A stretch of 64,000 nt of DNA from Flectonema sp. DT1601 (GCA_964019425.1 OZ025829.1:434001-498000), one strand, 5' to 3'; shown: positions 43,199 through 55,477, counted from the stretch's first letter. Notes: generated from the sequence alone by a model not told the origin. Made by a program: numbers and translations.

Positions 43199-44925
43199 CC
43201 CTCTAATAAGAGGCAAAAAACCCTGTTTTTGAGAAAAATCGAAAAATTTGACAAAGGAGAAAAGGGGTGTGGGGAAAAATACAAAAAAATTACAGGGTGA
43301 AAGACACCCCCCCCGCGCATTGAAAAAAAACTGAGGTCAGCCCGTAAGGGGGCCAAAATAACTTGAGAAAATGCAACAACAGCCTAAAAAAACACTGTTA
43401 CTTAGGACCCCTGGGTTCGCTTTGATTTTGGCAATGTTGTAGGAGTAGAGTGCTTCCGTTTCATGTTTTTCGGTGGGATATGATTGTGTGTAGCAAAGGT
43501 ATGGTTGTTGCAAACAGGGGCTGAATACTTGTCAATATTTTCGTGATATTGTTCGAAGCAGGGATCCATGTATAAGAAAACCTCGCTTTTTGAACAAGAA
43601 ATCGATGACCTTACTTTTTTTGAGAACAAATCCGTGAACTGCAGTCCCCAAAAATACCGAATTTTCGTAGGTAGTGACATTTTGTGTGAGTTTGGTGTGT
43701 TCCGTGATCAATAAGTTGAGAACATAGCCTCTTTTTGAACTGAGCATATGTCCCGACGTCTTTTTCAGACTTCTTTTGGAGGGTGAAAACATTGAAGATA
43801 GAAATCTCTAACAAGTAGTGAAAGACTTTCAGGGTCCAGCGTTTTGTCATCAGAGTTCTTCTTGCCTTCCCCCTGATACCGTCTACGAGGTCAACACCAC
43901 CCATCAGTTTGTTGTACTGATGGATCTGTACCAGTAAGTCGATGGTCACTTTTTGATAGATTTCCTTATTTTAGTCCATCACGTGGCTGTCTCATAATTC
44001 TCCTCGAGGCAATGTGCTGAAGACATGTACTTCTTTTGGATTGTTCCTGAATTTATGTGATGCACATTGTGCTAGGACTGAAAGTACGAGGCAGAGAACT
44101 TCTCCACCCGTCCCTGCGCCTCCGCGTTATTAATCTCGGACCATTTGGGAACTATTGTTTCCCAAAAGCTGCGGATTTTGCAGAGCTTGTCAGTAGGTAC
44201 AGGGTTGGTGACAGTGTAAAACTTTAGATTGGTTCGAATTTAGAGGAACCGATCTCAGGAAGCGAAGTGGGGTGTGTACGCCGGGTCTGATGTACCGTTC
44301 CTGTAATCTTAGGGTAATCTGAGATATTTGGCTTATCACAGAGACCCACGAGGATATTGAGTCCTAAAGAGAGTTTGAGTTCAGCTACGTTAAGATTGAG
44401 TGCCTAGTTGTTGCTGCAGTGCGAAATCATCTCATCACCTTTGGGGTGAACACAAGTTCAAATTTCTGCAGTTCCTTCATCAATTTCAGGTCTGACATGT
44501 TCTGCAAGGACCGCCGAAACGTGTGTCGTCTTACCTTGGTGATTTTCTTGCTCCATTTCAGAGGGGAAATGCTTGGCTCTATTGTACTCTTTTCATCGCT
44601 CGAAGAAGACTCAGGAGCACCCGAATCTGGGATAGGTGACCCTACTGAATCATTTTCGATGGAAATAGCTTTAGGGATTTTAATTTTTGGCTGAAAACAT
44701 GGGATAGTCATGGGCAACCTGGCTAAGACTGTTCCCAGTGCAGAAAAAAAAAAATGAACTTTTTCTCAGAAAAAGCTGGTGATTTTTGCAGCACGATCCC
44801 ACATAAAATTTGTCGTTTTTTGGCAGCTCTGGCTCCACCCTTGTACTCACAAGGTACATTTTTCCCCTTTGTCAAAAAAAAAAAAACACGAAAGGCCACT
44901 ATAGTGGCCTTCAGGGCTTAAAGGG
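43199..44925 (-). mobile_element. Decayed piggyBac-like DNA transposon with TTAA target duplication
   Basis: TTAA stands at 43195-43198 and 44926-44929. The element between them starts CCCTCTAA and ends (reverse complement) CCCTTTAA; both ends continue to a shared TTTGACAAAGG(A/G)GAAAA segment ~45-60 bp inside. The right end also carries the perfect palindrome AAGGCCACTATAGTGGCCTT. TTAA duplication with CCC-starting ends is diagnostic of piggyBac. At 1727 bp it is shorter than typical autonomous copies. Confidence 0.9.
43402..44717 (-). pseudogene. piggyBac transposase remnant
   Basis: Minus-strand pieces in several frames match the family in the right order. They are an acidic/Ser-rich start, FELVFTPKVM (family FTPE), LNVAELKLSLGLNILVGL, TDKLCKIRSFW, then HQYNKLMGGVDLVD with the third catalytic Asp, FHYLLEISIFNVF, and the Cys-rich end DPCFEQYHE. 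The first two catalytic Asp regions are not found, which points to an internal deletion. Several stops and frame changes make it non-functional. Confidence 0.85.
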
Positions 44926-44929
44926 TTAA

Positions 44930-45331
44930 AAAAAAAAAAAAAAAAAAAAGAGAGATTTTTCGCAATTGGGGGGCAGCAATGCGCCGTTCTTGAAATTTCT
45001 TTTTTTTCCACTTCGCGCGAAAATAACATTATATGAGAGGGTGAAAATCTCGGAAAAAAACTCAATTTATTGTAGTTTTTTTTGTTTTGTTTTTGTTTTT
45101 GTTGTTCTGCTCAAGAGAGATGTTTTCCTCTTTCTTGAAGGATCCATTTAAGAGAAGTCGTTCTGTGTGTGTGTGTGTTGTGTAATGAATGGACAGCTAA
45201 TATAAAGTAAATATCTGTCTTGCCGATACGAAGATTTGTAGAATATATTTGTGTTTACGGATTAATTCTGATTTTTTTTTTATTTTTAATTTATTTTCGG
45301 TTTTTTTTTGGTTTCGTTGCTACTAATTTTC

Positions 45332-45362
<31 letters not shown>

Positions 45363-45693
45363 GTTCGAATCTTGTTCACGAATTTTCCTTGAGCAATTTT
45401 TTTTTTTTTATATAAATTCTTTTTTTTTTTTTTGTTTCCTCTCAGGTTATTAACCTGAGGGGGGGTAGATTTGTTATTCACTGAAATCTAATTAATTGAC
45501 AGAAAGCAGTTGTGGATTACTTCCCAAAGATGAGAGGTCTTTCCCGTCCTTTCTGTAAGGACATCATAATCATGTTTTTATTGTCAAATGAATTTGGTTT
45601 AAAAAAAAAAAGCTATTCGCCCTCAATGGTGATTACCCTCAAATATTGATCAGCAAAACAATTTATTTTTTACATACAAGAAACCGTACAACT
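44930..45693. other. Intergenic, low complexity
   Basis: Homopolymer-rich, with a run of ~40 T near 45330 and a short TG microsatellite near 45165. No gene is seen. TACATACAAG (AG at 45679-45680) lies 13 bases before the next start. Confidence 0.55.
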
Positions 45694-48600
45694 ATGACCG
45701 GAAGGTATGCCTTGTACAGTGTATTGGGCCTTCCTCCCCAGGCGAGCACCGACGACATAAAAAAGTCTTACCGAAAACTATCACAAAAACAAGATCCGAA
45801 TGGAAAAGACAACGGATTTAAAAAACTAACTGGAGCATATCAAATATTATCAGACCCCCTAAAGAAGGAGGAATACGATAGGCTGGGTGATAGTTATGAT
45901 GATACAGTAGAAACATGGGATGATGATTTAGGAGAGATGGCTATACCTTCATTTATGTTCACAGCAGCTCCTTACATCACACCGTTTCATCCTTTCTCGA
46001 TATACGTGCAAGATACCAATGATCCGTTAAAAGCGTTTACTGAGTTACGAAATGAAGATCGTAGACATGAAGAGAGAGCTGTTCATGGTCACCTTGCATC
46101 GATATCTGATGTTGAAGCAACGCCAGATGATCGAGTTGCAGCTCTTCGTGGATTGCTAGAGTTGTGTGCAAAAGGATCATCTGTGTTTGTAATCGACTGT
46201 GTTCTTGATGATGATGACGCGCTTCCTACAATTATTGAAGACATACAAAATGAAGAAGAAGATGAAACCATCAAGTTCCTTTCAACTGAACTCCTCCACG
46301 TCGTAGCCACCACCAACTACGTTGACGTCTACCAAACTGGTGGTCTTCCAGCGATATTATCGGTATTAAAAACTGAGAATACTAAAGTATTACACTCAGC
46401 CTTACTCTCTCTTCAGCATATCACTCAACTTGGATCTGCTTGTGCAGAATGTTTCAAGTGTAATGTAGTACAGTATTGTGTTCATTTGATGCACAAGAGA
46501 AGTGTCGACGTACTCCTCACAGCTTCTCATATATTGCATAATTTAATAGTAGAGCACGCGGATCCTCACACTGCGTTGGCTGAATGTCGGAAACTGTCTT
46601 GCGAGCGTTACTTTTGTGAAATAATTAAAGTAATCGAGGAGCAACGTGATACTTTAGAAAACACAAAGGGAAATCTCAGAGATAAATCAAAAAAGAAGGA
46701 AGTCAAAGCTTCGGTTTCTCTCTCTCTCCAATCTCAGAAGATGCTCACTTCTGTTCTTGCAGTTCTGAGTGGTTCAGAAGAAAGTAGTTTCATAAGCTTA
46801 TCAAAAGAAGACTTACAGAGACTCGTCAACATGCTGTCTTATAAAAGTGTAAGAGATGTTGTTATAAATGGTTGTACTGTGATTCAAGCACTTATTCTTC
46901 ATAAGAGAATTAAATTTGATGGTCTTTCGATGGTTGTCGAAGCACTTTTAGAACAGGCATTGGCGCTAGCAAAGTTAGATCCAGCTCCTACTGTTGCAGT
47001 AATTCTTTTAAGTCAACTTATTCATAATAAACTATTAACACCAGAGATTATCGTTAAGAGGGAAGTTGGAAAATTACTCGTAGCTCACTTAAAGAGTCGT
47101 GTTGAGGAGACATCTGTTGCAGCAGCACGTGGAATCACATACCTATGTAGTCCATCGATAGTAGACCATGAGTCAGAAGGTGGTGGTGATGACAAGAACA
47201 AGAGTCCCAGCAGATTATTAAAATCGATAATCCCTCACTTGGATGTTGTCATAAAACAACTACTTAGTGTGGTCAGAGGAACCCTCGCTGGAACAGAACT
47301 GCGACCTGCGTCCGTAATGTGTGCCGGCATAGCAGCAGTTGCTCAACATGACGAAGGTCGTAAAGCTTTATTAAGACAACCAGTTCTTGAAAGTTTATGC
47401 GCGCTTGTTGCGAAACCCGGAGCTGATCAGGTTGAAAAGGAAGCTTCATCGCTTGCTATTCTAAATCTCGCAAAGGTTGGAAACGCAATCGACCCGACCA
47501 CTAACACTGCCCACAGAGAAGCATTAAAACAATTAGCCAGTCAACTCCACAGTAAGAATGCTCACATTCAAGCTTGTACCATAACTGCATTCTTAACACT
47601 TGTTAAAGATGGCGTTAAGTTAGATTGTATTTATGGTAAGAACTTAGAACAATTGAAGAACACTCGAACCAATACGAAGGTCGCAAGGGAATTATATGAA
47701 CTGCTTACTGTAGAAACTACTAATGAATTAAACCCTAGTGCTGCAGCTGTATCACCATCGCTATCCAACAAAGAGAAGAAGAAGCTGAAGAATGGAGGAA
47801 ATGTTGGAGCGAAGAGGCGTTCAACCGCCACACCTGTTGCACCTCCTCCTACTGTTGAGATTCTTGAAAGTGATAATGACAGCAGTTCATCAGATGTGGG
47901 AGGTAGCAACATGTTTTCTGCTCTTGCTATGGGAGGTAAAAAGCGTCGCAACAACAACAACAACAACAACAACGGCAACAGCAATAACAACAATAACAAG
48001 GATGATTTGAAGAAAAAGACAGCAAACGGAGTACCCGACACAAACAATAAAAAGGCTCGACAACGAGAAGAGGAGCGCAAGAAGCAGCAAGCTGCTGAAG
48101 AAGCTAAACGAGAACAACAGAAGGAACAGGAGCTGAAAAAGTCTAATCAAAAAGATAAACGGAAAAACAAGGACGCTTCTAACAACAACAACAACAACAG
48201 CAACAACAGCAACAACAACAACAACAACAGCGGCAGCAACAATCACAGTGGTGGGAAGAATTGTTCATCGCCTTCTCCAGCGAATGGTTCTGTTGGTGGG
48301 AAGAAACAGTCAAAACAACAGCAGGCGATTTCTTCACAATCTCAGAAGTCTAATTCTAAAAGTGAGAAGTCGAATCATTCTCATCGATCAAAAGATGAAA
48401 ATCTAATTAAGAAAGTTAACGTCACTCGAGAATCAACTACAGCTCGTCTCATCGACCAAACCTGGGCACAGCGTGCTGGGGCACCAGCACCTCGTACTAC
48501 TTCTTCACCTCAAACTCAGGGTAATGAGAAATCATCACAGGTCGCTGGTCAATCCAAACCAACGTTCTCTGCGAACGCTTCAGTCGCAGCAGAGTCTGGG

Positions 48601-50033
48601 CAGTCGGTAAAGAGTTCGAAGAGCGCAGCTGCTGCTAAGAAATCAATTCCTGAAAACGCATCTCCGACGAAAAGCACTTCCAAGCCTGTCACTAAAAAAC
48701 AACCTCCAAAAGAAGAAGCACCGCGACCATCTCAGTCGGTTGCGTCTCCGAAGGTTGTCTCGAAAAGTCCTGCAAAAGTGACCGTCGTTAAAGTTGAGGA
48801 GGATAGTTGTGTGAAAGAAGTACCTCCAGTAGTTGAGAGGAAGACTGTGATGCCACCACCACCTCCGTTGAAGAGAGTAGATCCTCCACCAGGATTGGTT
48901 GACGTTCTGAATGCAGCTAATAACTTAAGCCTTGGGCTATCTGATAATTTGTTATCAAAACAGATTGACATCTCTCCTGCGAACGCTGTCGTAGACTTGT
49001 CTGCCGCAGTAGCAGACATCGACAACGACAACTCTGCTGCCCATTTACTGATGTCGAGTAATACCAATTGTGATTCTGTTAATACAAACCCAGCAGAAGA
49101 TCCCTTAAATGGACTTCAGTTAGGTGAGCTCGTTGGTGGTTTCGGAAGCAACAAATTTGAAGATGACTTCGAGCCACTCGTTCCATCAGCTCCTCCTTCA
49201 AGAGAACTGTTGGATGATGGATTATTAAATCTTTGGGGTGCTCCTGGAACTGGTGCTACTACTCAGTCACACACACCACCAGATCTCGTCGCGTTTACGA
49301 ATGGTGGAGAACATGAGCAGCCACAAAGACAACAACAGCACATCTCACATCCGATGGGGGCAATCGATAAATTTACTCCTTGGGGGGGTCCTATTGGAAG
49401 GCAGCCACAGCAACAACAGCAGCAACAGCAACTTCGACCTTTTGATCCTCTGATAAGTAATCCTTCATGGGGACCTTTACATAAGGGATCACCTCATGGT
49501 CATGTAGGACCTCAGGGATCTCAGCAACAGCAACAGCAACAGCAACATCAGCAGCAGCCTTTTGTTTCTGTAAACGTTAATATAGCAGACAGAAATACAT
49601 CTTGGCAGCAACAACCCCCACCTGGTCAAATGTTTCATGTCGTTCAGCCTCCACAGCAACAGCAGCCTATTATTGGCTTTCAACCATTCCAACAGCAAGT
49701 TGTTGGTTTCCAACCTCATCAGCAGCAGCATCATAACTCTGGTGGATTTTCTGCTGTTGCTCCAGTTAAGAATATTTCTCCACAGCAACATCCTCTTCAC
49801 TCTGCAGCTCCTGGGTCTCGGTCACCAGCGATGTGGCAGCAACAACCACAGCAACAACGTCGAATGTTTGACTCATCACCTCTAGACAACGGATTGTTCT
49901 CAGGGGGTTTGTTTAATCCTCAACTTCTTCATCAGGTTTGTGTTTTTTTTTTGTGAATTGTTTTTTACCTTACCAACCGTCAAAACATTAATAATACAAA
50001 CAGGGTAGTGAACCTGGGAAGCTAGACACCTAA
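45694..50033 (+). CDS. J-domain protein with helical (ARM-like) repeats and poly-N/poly-Q tail
   Basis: Exons 45694-49935 and 50004-50033, 1423 residues. The 68-bp intron (GTTTGT...AATAATACAAACAG) adds a nine-residue end. Residues ~3-70 are a J domain with good helices I-III (YSVLGLPPQASTDDIKKSY; AYQILSDPLKKEEYDRLG). The HPD tripeptide that triggers Hsp70 ATPase reads DPN (34-36), so normal Hsp70 stimulation is doubtful. Residues ~100-700 are alpha-helical, Leu-rich and armadillo/HEAT-like. From ~740 there are poly-Asn tracts (AAC repeats), a charged Lys/Glu helix and Ser/Lys-rich sequence. A Pro/Gln-rich end with CAG/CAA runs completes the protein. The tail looks prion-like and may favour RNP condensates. 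I do not recognise an orthologue. Confidence 0.85.
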
Positions 50034-51557
50034 ATAAAAAAAAATAAAATACTTGGAACCTCTAACCTTTTATATTGTCCCAAAAAAAAAAAAAATCCTT
50101 TTTTTTCTTCTTTTTCTTTGCTGTTTGTGAATTTAGCACTTTGGTTTTGTTTATTAAAACAGAATTTGAAGAAAAAAAAAAAAAAAATTAAAATAAATAA
50201 TGAAGCAAATAAAAATAAGGTAGATTAGTAATCTGAGACATCAGAAAAGGATGATTCTCGTGGCTGAAGGATTGCCACCGCCACTTCAGCAATTTTTTTT
50301 TTTTTTTTTTTTTTAAAAAGAATTTTTACTTACTTTTCCCGGAGAAAAAAAAAAAAAAAAGAGTAATGATTGCCACCTTTAATATATTTATTGCAATGTG
50401 TGTTTCATCAGTGCCCTTTCTCCTTCCCAGGTCCCGTGAACCCCTTTTTTGAAAGGGGGCACGTAGCTCAGTCTTTTTTAAAAGATTTGATGTATTTTTT
50501 TTTTTATTTATTTTCGGAAGCTCTCCGTGCGCTGTCTTGTCGAAGTTACAAGGTTAACAAAAAAAAAAAAAAAAACTTTACACAAGTTTTTTAACACAGG
50601 ATAGTGCAATCCCTTTGAGTAAGAAAGAGGAGAGAGAAAAAAAAAAAAAAAAAAAAAAAAAGAATAAAGAAAAGAGCAGCAACTACGAGCACGTCTCTTT
50701 TTGTTTATTTTTTTTGTGTTTGCTTTGCTTTTTGTATAAGTTAATAGCGGAAGGGGATGACCGGAGGATTTGCTTCTTAAATTTTTTTTTCCTCGTTTTT
50801 TTAATCTAGCCTTATAGGAGAGTTTGGTGATTCCTTTTTTTTTTTCTTCTTCGTTTTCTTTTTTGAGAAAAGATACATGATTGCGGTAGGGAATACCCAC
50901 AGGAGTACGGCAAATTAATTTCTCTTTTTTTTTTGTTTTTGTTTTTGTTTTTGTTTTTGTTTTTATAAAAAAAAAATACGACGCGCGTTCCACCGGTATC
51001 TGTTCCTGCTGGTACTTTTTTTTTTGCTCTAATTTTTTTCTCATTCTCATTCTCTTTTTTTTTTTTTTTTTTTTTTGAAAAACTTTTTTATTACCTTGTA
51101 CACAGGGAATAGAAACCTGTTATTTTTAAGAAGCAAAAATCAAAAAAAAAAAAAATAATAATAATAATAACAAAGAAATTTACTTCCAACCATGCACAGA
51201 CAAGGTTTTAATGAGGTCAGGCTCTCAAAAGAAAAAGAAAAACAAAACAACAAAAAAAAAAAATTTTCAATCCCTTCTCATTTTCAGCCCCCCTATTTTT
51301 TTTTTTTTTTTTTTTTGACGAGGTCGAGATAATAATAAGTTCAACGGTGATCAGTACTAGTTCGTAACTTTGTGGTTTTTTTTTGAGAGACTGTTAATAT
51401 TATTTTTCATTTTTTTTTCTTTTCTTTTTTTTATTTCTTCAACTATATTACAGATCACATTCAGTTTAAAAAGAAGAGAAACTCTTTTCAGAATCGAAAA
51501 CCTTCATATTTCCATCAGGTGAGGGAATCGACAACACGACAAAAAAAAAAAAAAAAA
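50034..51557. other. Intergenic, low complexity
   Basis: 1.5 kb of A/T runs with a (TTTTTG)n tract near 50935. Two acceptor-like sites (ACTATATTACAG ending 51453 and TTTCCATCAG ending 51518) precede Rpn6. They suggest a 5' UTR intron or trans-splicing. Confidence 0.55.
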
Positions 51558-53066
51558 ATGGAACCGATGGACATAGACGAGCACCACTTCCTTGAAGAAA
51601 TGCTTCGCGAAGCCAATGAAGCTAACAACGCTGATATGTATAGAAAGATAATGTCATGCACTGATGAGGGACATGATGATTTGAAAGGAATTAAAGTCAA
51701 GGAAGCAGCTGTTGCAAAACTCGGAAACCTACTCGTCGATCAGGGAGACATCTCTGGAATAAAACAATTATTGATCGACGTCAGACCGTTTTTTCAAATA
51801 ATTGCGAAATCAAAGACAGCAAAGATTGTGAAGGCACTCTTCCACGCGGTATCGAGATCAGGTGTTAGTAAGGAAGATCAAATACAACTCGTTGAGGAAT
51901 TCATCAACTGGGCAAGAGCTGAAAAGAGATCATTCTTGAGACACCGCCTTCAAACAAGACTCGGTGAACTTAGATTCGAACTCGAACGCTTCACTGAAGC
52001 ACTATCAGGAGTCAATGCGTTGTTAAGAGAAGTTAGAAAACTCGATGATAAATCGACTCTCGTTGATGTCCATCTTCTCGAATCAAGAATCTACTACGCA
52101 TTGCGTAATCAATCGAAAGCCAAGGCTGGACTTATTGCTGCTCGTACAGCTGCTCATAGTATCTACGTCGCTCCACTTACTCAAGCTGAAATTGATATGC
52201 AATCTGGTATCATTGGAGCTGAAGAAAAGGAATACAAAGTCGCCTACTCGTATTTCTTTGAAGCCTTTGAGGGGTTTAATGGAACTGGTGAACACAGAGA
52301 GTCTGCTGAATTCGCACTGAAATACATGCTTATGACTAAGGTATGTTTTTTTTTTTTTTTTTTTTTTTTTTTTTCCTTGATTTCGCAAACTAGTTTTGTG
52401 GAATATAGGTGTTTTCCCAAATAATAATAATAAAAAAACATTCTAAACAAACAGATCCTTGACGAATCACTGAACGACATCAGTCAAATTCTTCAACAAA
52501 AAAATGTTTTAAAGTACAGAGATCTCGTTACTGTAACTGCAATGAAGGATATTGCAGCCGCTCACAAAGGAAGAGATTTACACAGATTCAAAGAGGTTAG
52601 ACAAGAATATGCCAGCGTGTTTGACAATGATTCCATAGCTGAGGCTCACCTTGAAGATATGTACCATGGACTGTTAGAAAGACATTTATTGAGAGTTATT
52701 GAACCGTATGAGAGAGTTGAAATCACTCATCTAGCAAAACTAATTTCACTTGATCATAAAACAGTTGAAGCGAAGCTATCTCAGATGATTTTAGATGAAA
52801 AACTTCATGGTATTCTAGACCAGGCGAACAGATGCCTAATCGTTTACCAAGAAGATGCTCGCGATTCATTGTACCCTGATTCATTAGACACATTAGAAAA
52901 CCTTCATAAAGTTATCGATGCTTTGTTTGATAAGTGTTCTGGAAAATTCATTAAAAAAGAAGAAGAAAAAGACAAAAAAGAAAAGGATAGCGACAAGAAA
53001 GACAAGGACGGAGACAACAAGGATAAGAAAGAAGAGAGTAAGCCCGCAGCTGATGCAAAGAAATAA
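51558..53066 (+). CDS. PSMD11: 26S proteasome lid subunit Rpn6 (PSMD11)
   Basis: Exons 51558-52340 and 52455-53066 give 464 residues; human PSMD11 has 422. The intron is GTATGT...CTAAACAAACAG. N-terminal TPR-like helices include the family segments DMQSGII and KVAYSYFFEAFEGF. The C-terminal PCI domain (~265-420) contains VIEPYERVEITHLAKLI and LSQMILDEKLHGILDQ, nearly as in human. Rpn6 clamps the proteasome lid to the core particle. A ~45-residue Lys/Asp/Glu tail after the PCI domain is extra compared with human. A run of ~18 A ends directly at the start codon. Confidence 0.96.
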
Positions 53067-54039
53067 TTAAAATAACCACATTGGGGATGATGTTCTTGTT
53101 AGTATTGCACAGCCATCCTCTACTCTAGCATCACGGTTGGCTGCTGCGCTACCACCTCTGAAAGAGGGGTTGAGGTTAAGCGAAATTGAATGGCCTCTTA
53201 TCAAAGTGGTCTATCCTGATATGGCAATTTCTGTCTTATAGTTTGAGAAAAAAAAAAAAAAAAAAAAAAAGAGCAAGGTGACAAACAGCTTTGTTTCTGT
53301 TATTTTTCTTTGCAACACAACCCCCTCCTTCCTGCCTTTATTGTTTCATTCGGATTATTTCTTATTTTTAAAAAAAAAAAAAATTAAACTAAAACTCTCC
53401 CTTATTTAATTTTACTGATAGCGATGACAGCAGTTTACCTATCCTTGTCTCCTTTTTTTTTTTTTTTTTTTGTGTGGCGAGGTTGCAGCAACAACTGCAT
53501 TAAAAAAGAGTAATAATAATAAAGAGCTGGATGAGCCATCTAGCAGTAAGAGCGACCATGAAGACGTAATGTAGATGTTTTTTTTATTTTTTTATTTTCG
53601 TTTTATGACAACGATATAATTACATTAACTTGATTCTAGAATTTAAAGTGTTTTTTTTTAAAAAAAAAAATAAAAAAATAAAAATAAAAAAAAATAAACA
53701 TATTAAACAGTGTTTGTGTGTGTTGGCTGTCGTTTTTTTTATTTATTTTTTATATAAATTATTCTTTTTACTTCTTTCTTTCTTGACCACAAATCCCCTT
53801 TTCAATAGTGTTTTTTTTTTTTTTTTTTTTTTCTTTTGAAAAAAGAGTGTTCCCCACACCCCCAGCTCAATTTTTCGAGCAACTAACAAATAGTTATAAA
53901 AAAAAAAAAAAACATCTAGAGATCTAGTTCCATGTTTACCTTTGGTCAGTGATCCAGTTGTATTGGATTTCAACTCTCTGTTATTATATTTTAATTTTTT
54001 TATTTAAAGAGATCCCTCGAGACACCACTACTACTAAAA
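53067..54039. other. Intergenic; one GC-richer structured stretch
   Basis: 53086-53240 is less AT-rich than the rest and can form a CCTCTGAAAGAGG hairpin. I cannot match it to a known snRNA or tRNA. The remainder is A/T runs with no gene. Confidence 0.45.
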
Positions 54040-55045
54040 ATGCCAGAAGCAGGAGATTGGAAGAGTACTCTAAAGCAGCTTGGCTCTGCCGCTGTTGGTA
54101 TGGTCGGTGCGCTTGCGTTGAACGAAGCTCTTGGAGCGACTTTTAAAAAGTATGATTTTTTTTTAATTTTTTTTAAAATAACTTGATCAGAACACCACCA
54201 CCACTACCAACAATCACAGACTATTTGGATCAGACTCTGGGTTGTATGCCTATGCCGTACTCGTGTCTTTTCTATCTATAATGATTATTGCAATCTTGAA
54301 GTTGAAGGCTGAACCATTGGCCACTCAGAAGGGAGGTGAACGTGGAAAAGCCCTAGTCACATTGTTCAAAGTTTCATTTTGCCTTCTATCGGCAAAGGCT
54401 TGGGGAGATGCGCTTGAAACATCTGGTTCTACGTGGACGATATTCGGAGTTGCGTTGGGATTGACTTTCGCTCTTGTGATTGGAATAATCTTAGCATTTA
54501 TGGCATACGACAAGTGGAACTCTTCTAATGCTAAGTCATCATGGCCATGGCCAATATCTGGGTTCATTACTTACTTGATGACTGGTTTAGTGTTATGGAT
54601 GCCTATTACCTTTGGTTTTGTTACTGGTGTGATGTGGTCTCTGTTCTTCGAGACTCTCATTAAGGATGTCATCAGCAGTGATGGCGCTCGTGTTGTTATC
54701 GCATTCGTTTACGCGGTCATCACTATTCCATTGGCAATTGGTATCATCTTAATGACTAACAGAGTCAAGGAGAGAGGTTGGTGTTGCCCAGGAAGACTAT
54801 CTGAGCCATGCTGCGGTCTTGAAAACAAGGTAGCTGATCCATTAGTTACTATGTTTGAAGGAGAGGCATCTGCTATTATGGCCTTCGCGTGGGACGCTGC
54901 CATTCGAATGCTCTGGTACTCTCCTGACGGATCAACAGATTCGGCGGACAGTTCTAATGCTGAACTTTGGATGGTTATTTTATACGCCGTGGTAGCAACC
55001 ATCCTTGGTGTTGGTGCCGTTCTTCTTGTTGGCAGATGTGTCTAA
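54040..55045 (+). CDS. Multi-pass membrane protein of unknown function
   Basis: Exons 54040-54149 and 54220-55045 give 311 residues. The intron is GTATGA...CCAACAATCACAG. The short first exon carries MPEAGDWKSTLKQLG and a small hydrophobic helix. Exon 2 adds about six transmembrane helices (around residues 52-70, 90-110, 125-145, 165-190, 210-235 and 290-310). A Cys-rich loop (RGWCCPGRLSEPCCG, ~235-250) and a C-terminal VGRCV end complete it. I do not recognise the family. It could be a transporter or scaffold, but nothing in the sequence decides this. Confidence 0.8.
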
Positions 55046-55148
55046 AAAAAAAAAAAAAATCTTGTGTGTTTTCTCTCCCTTTCTCTTCTCTCCTGACGAA
55101 AAATGTGCAATTTATTTATTTATTTTTTTTTTTTAAAAGAGGGGGAAA

Positions 55149-55179
<31 letters not shown>

Positions 55180-55188
55180 ACCATTATA

Positions 55189-55376
55189 TGAGGATGTGCA
55201 GAAACCCCCCCCCCAATTTTTACCAGGCTATCCTGTGGGCACCTAACCCCTAATCCGAGCCCACCACCCCACGAAAATACTATCCAAAAAACTCAAATCC
55301 GGTACTGGGGCACCCTTTTACTGCCCACCAGTTTAAAAATTTCACTTTTTTGACTGTTTCTAGTAACATTTGCCTT
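55189..55376 (+). repeat. Left terminal inverted repeat of the DDE transposon
   Basis: 188 bp, starts TGAGGATGTGCAGAAAC and ends at AACATTTGCCTT; mate at 57333-57520. Confidence 0.93.
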
Positions 55377-55477
55377 GTAAGCTGTGTAACACTGTGGTAG
55401 AAAGTATGTTCATAAATTGTTTTTCCTGAAGGCGCTCAGAAATTGTATAAAAGAATAGATACAACTTGTACTTATTA

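Noticed and set aside
53086-53240. GC-richer stretch after Rpn6 as an snRNA gene
   Set aside because: It does not match conserved U1, U2, U4, U5 or U6 sequences on either strand.
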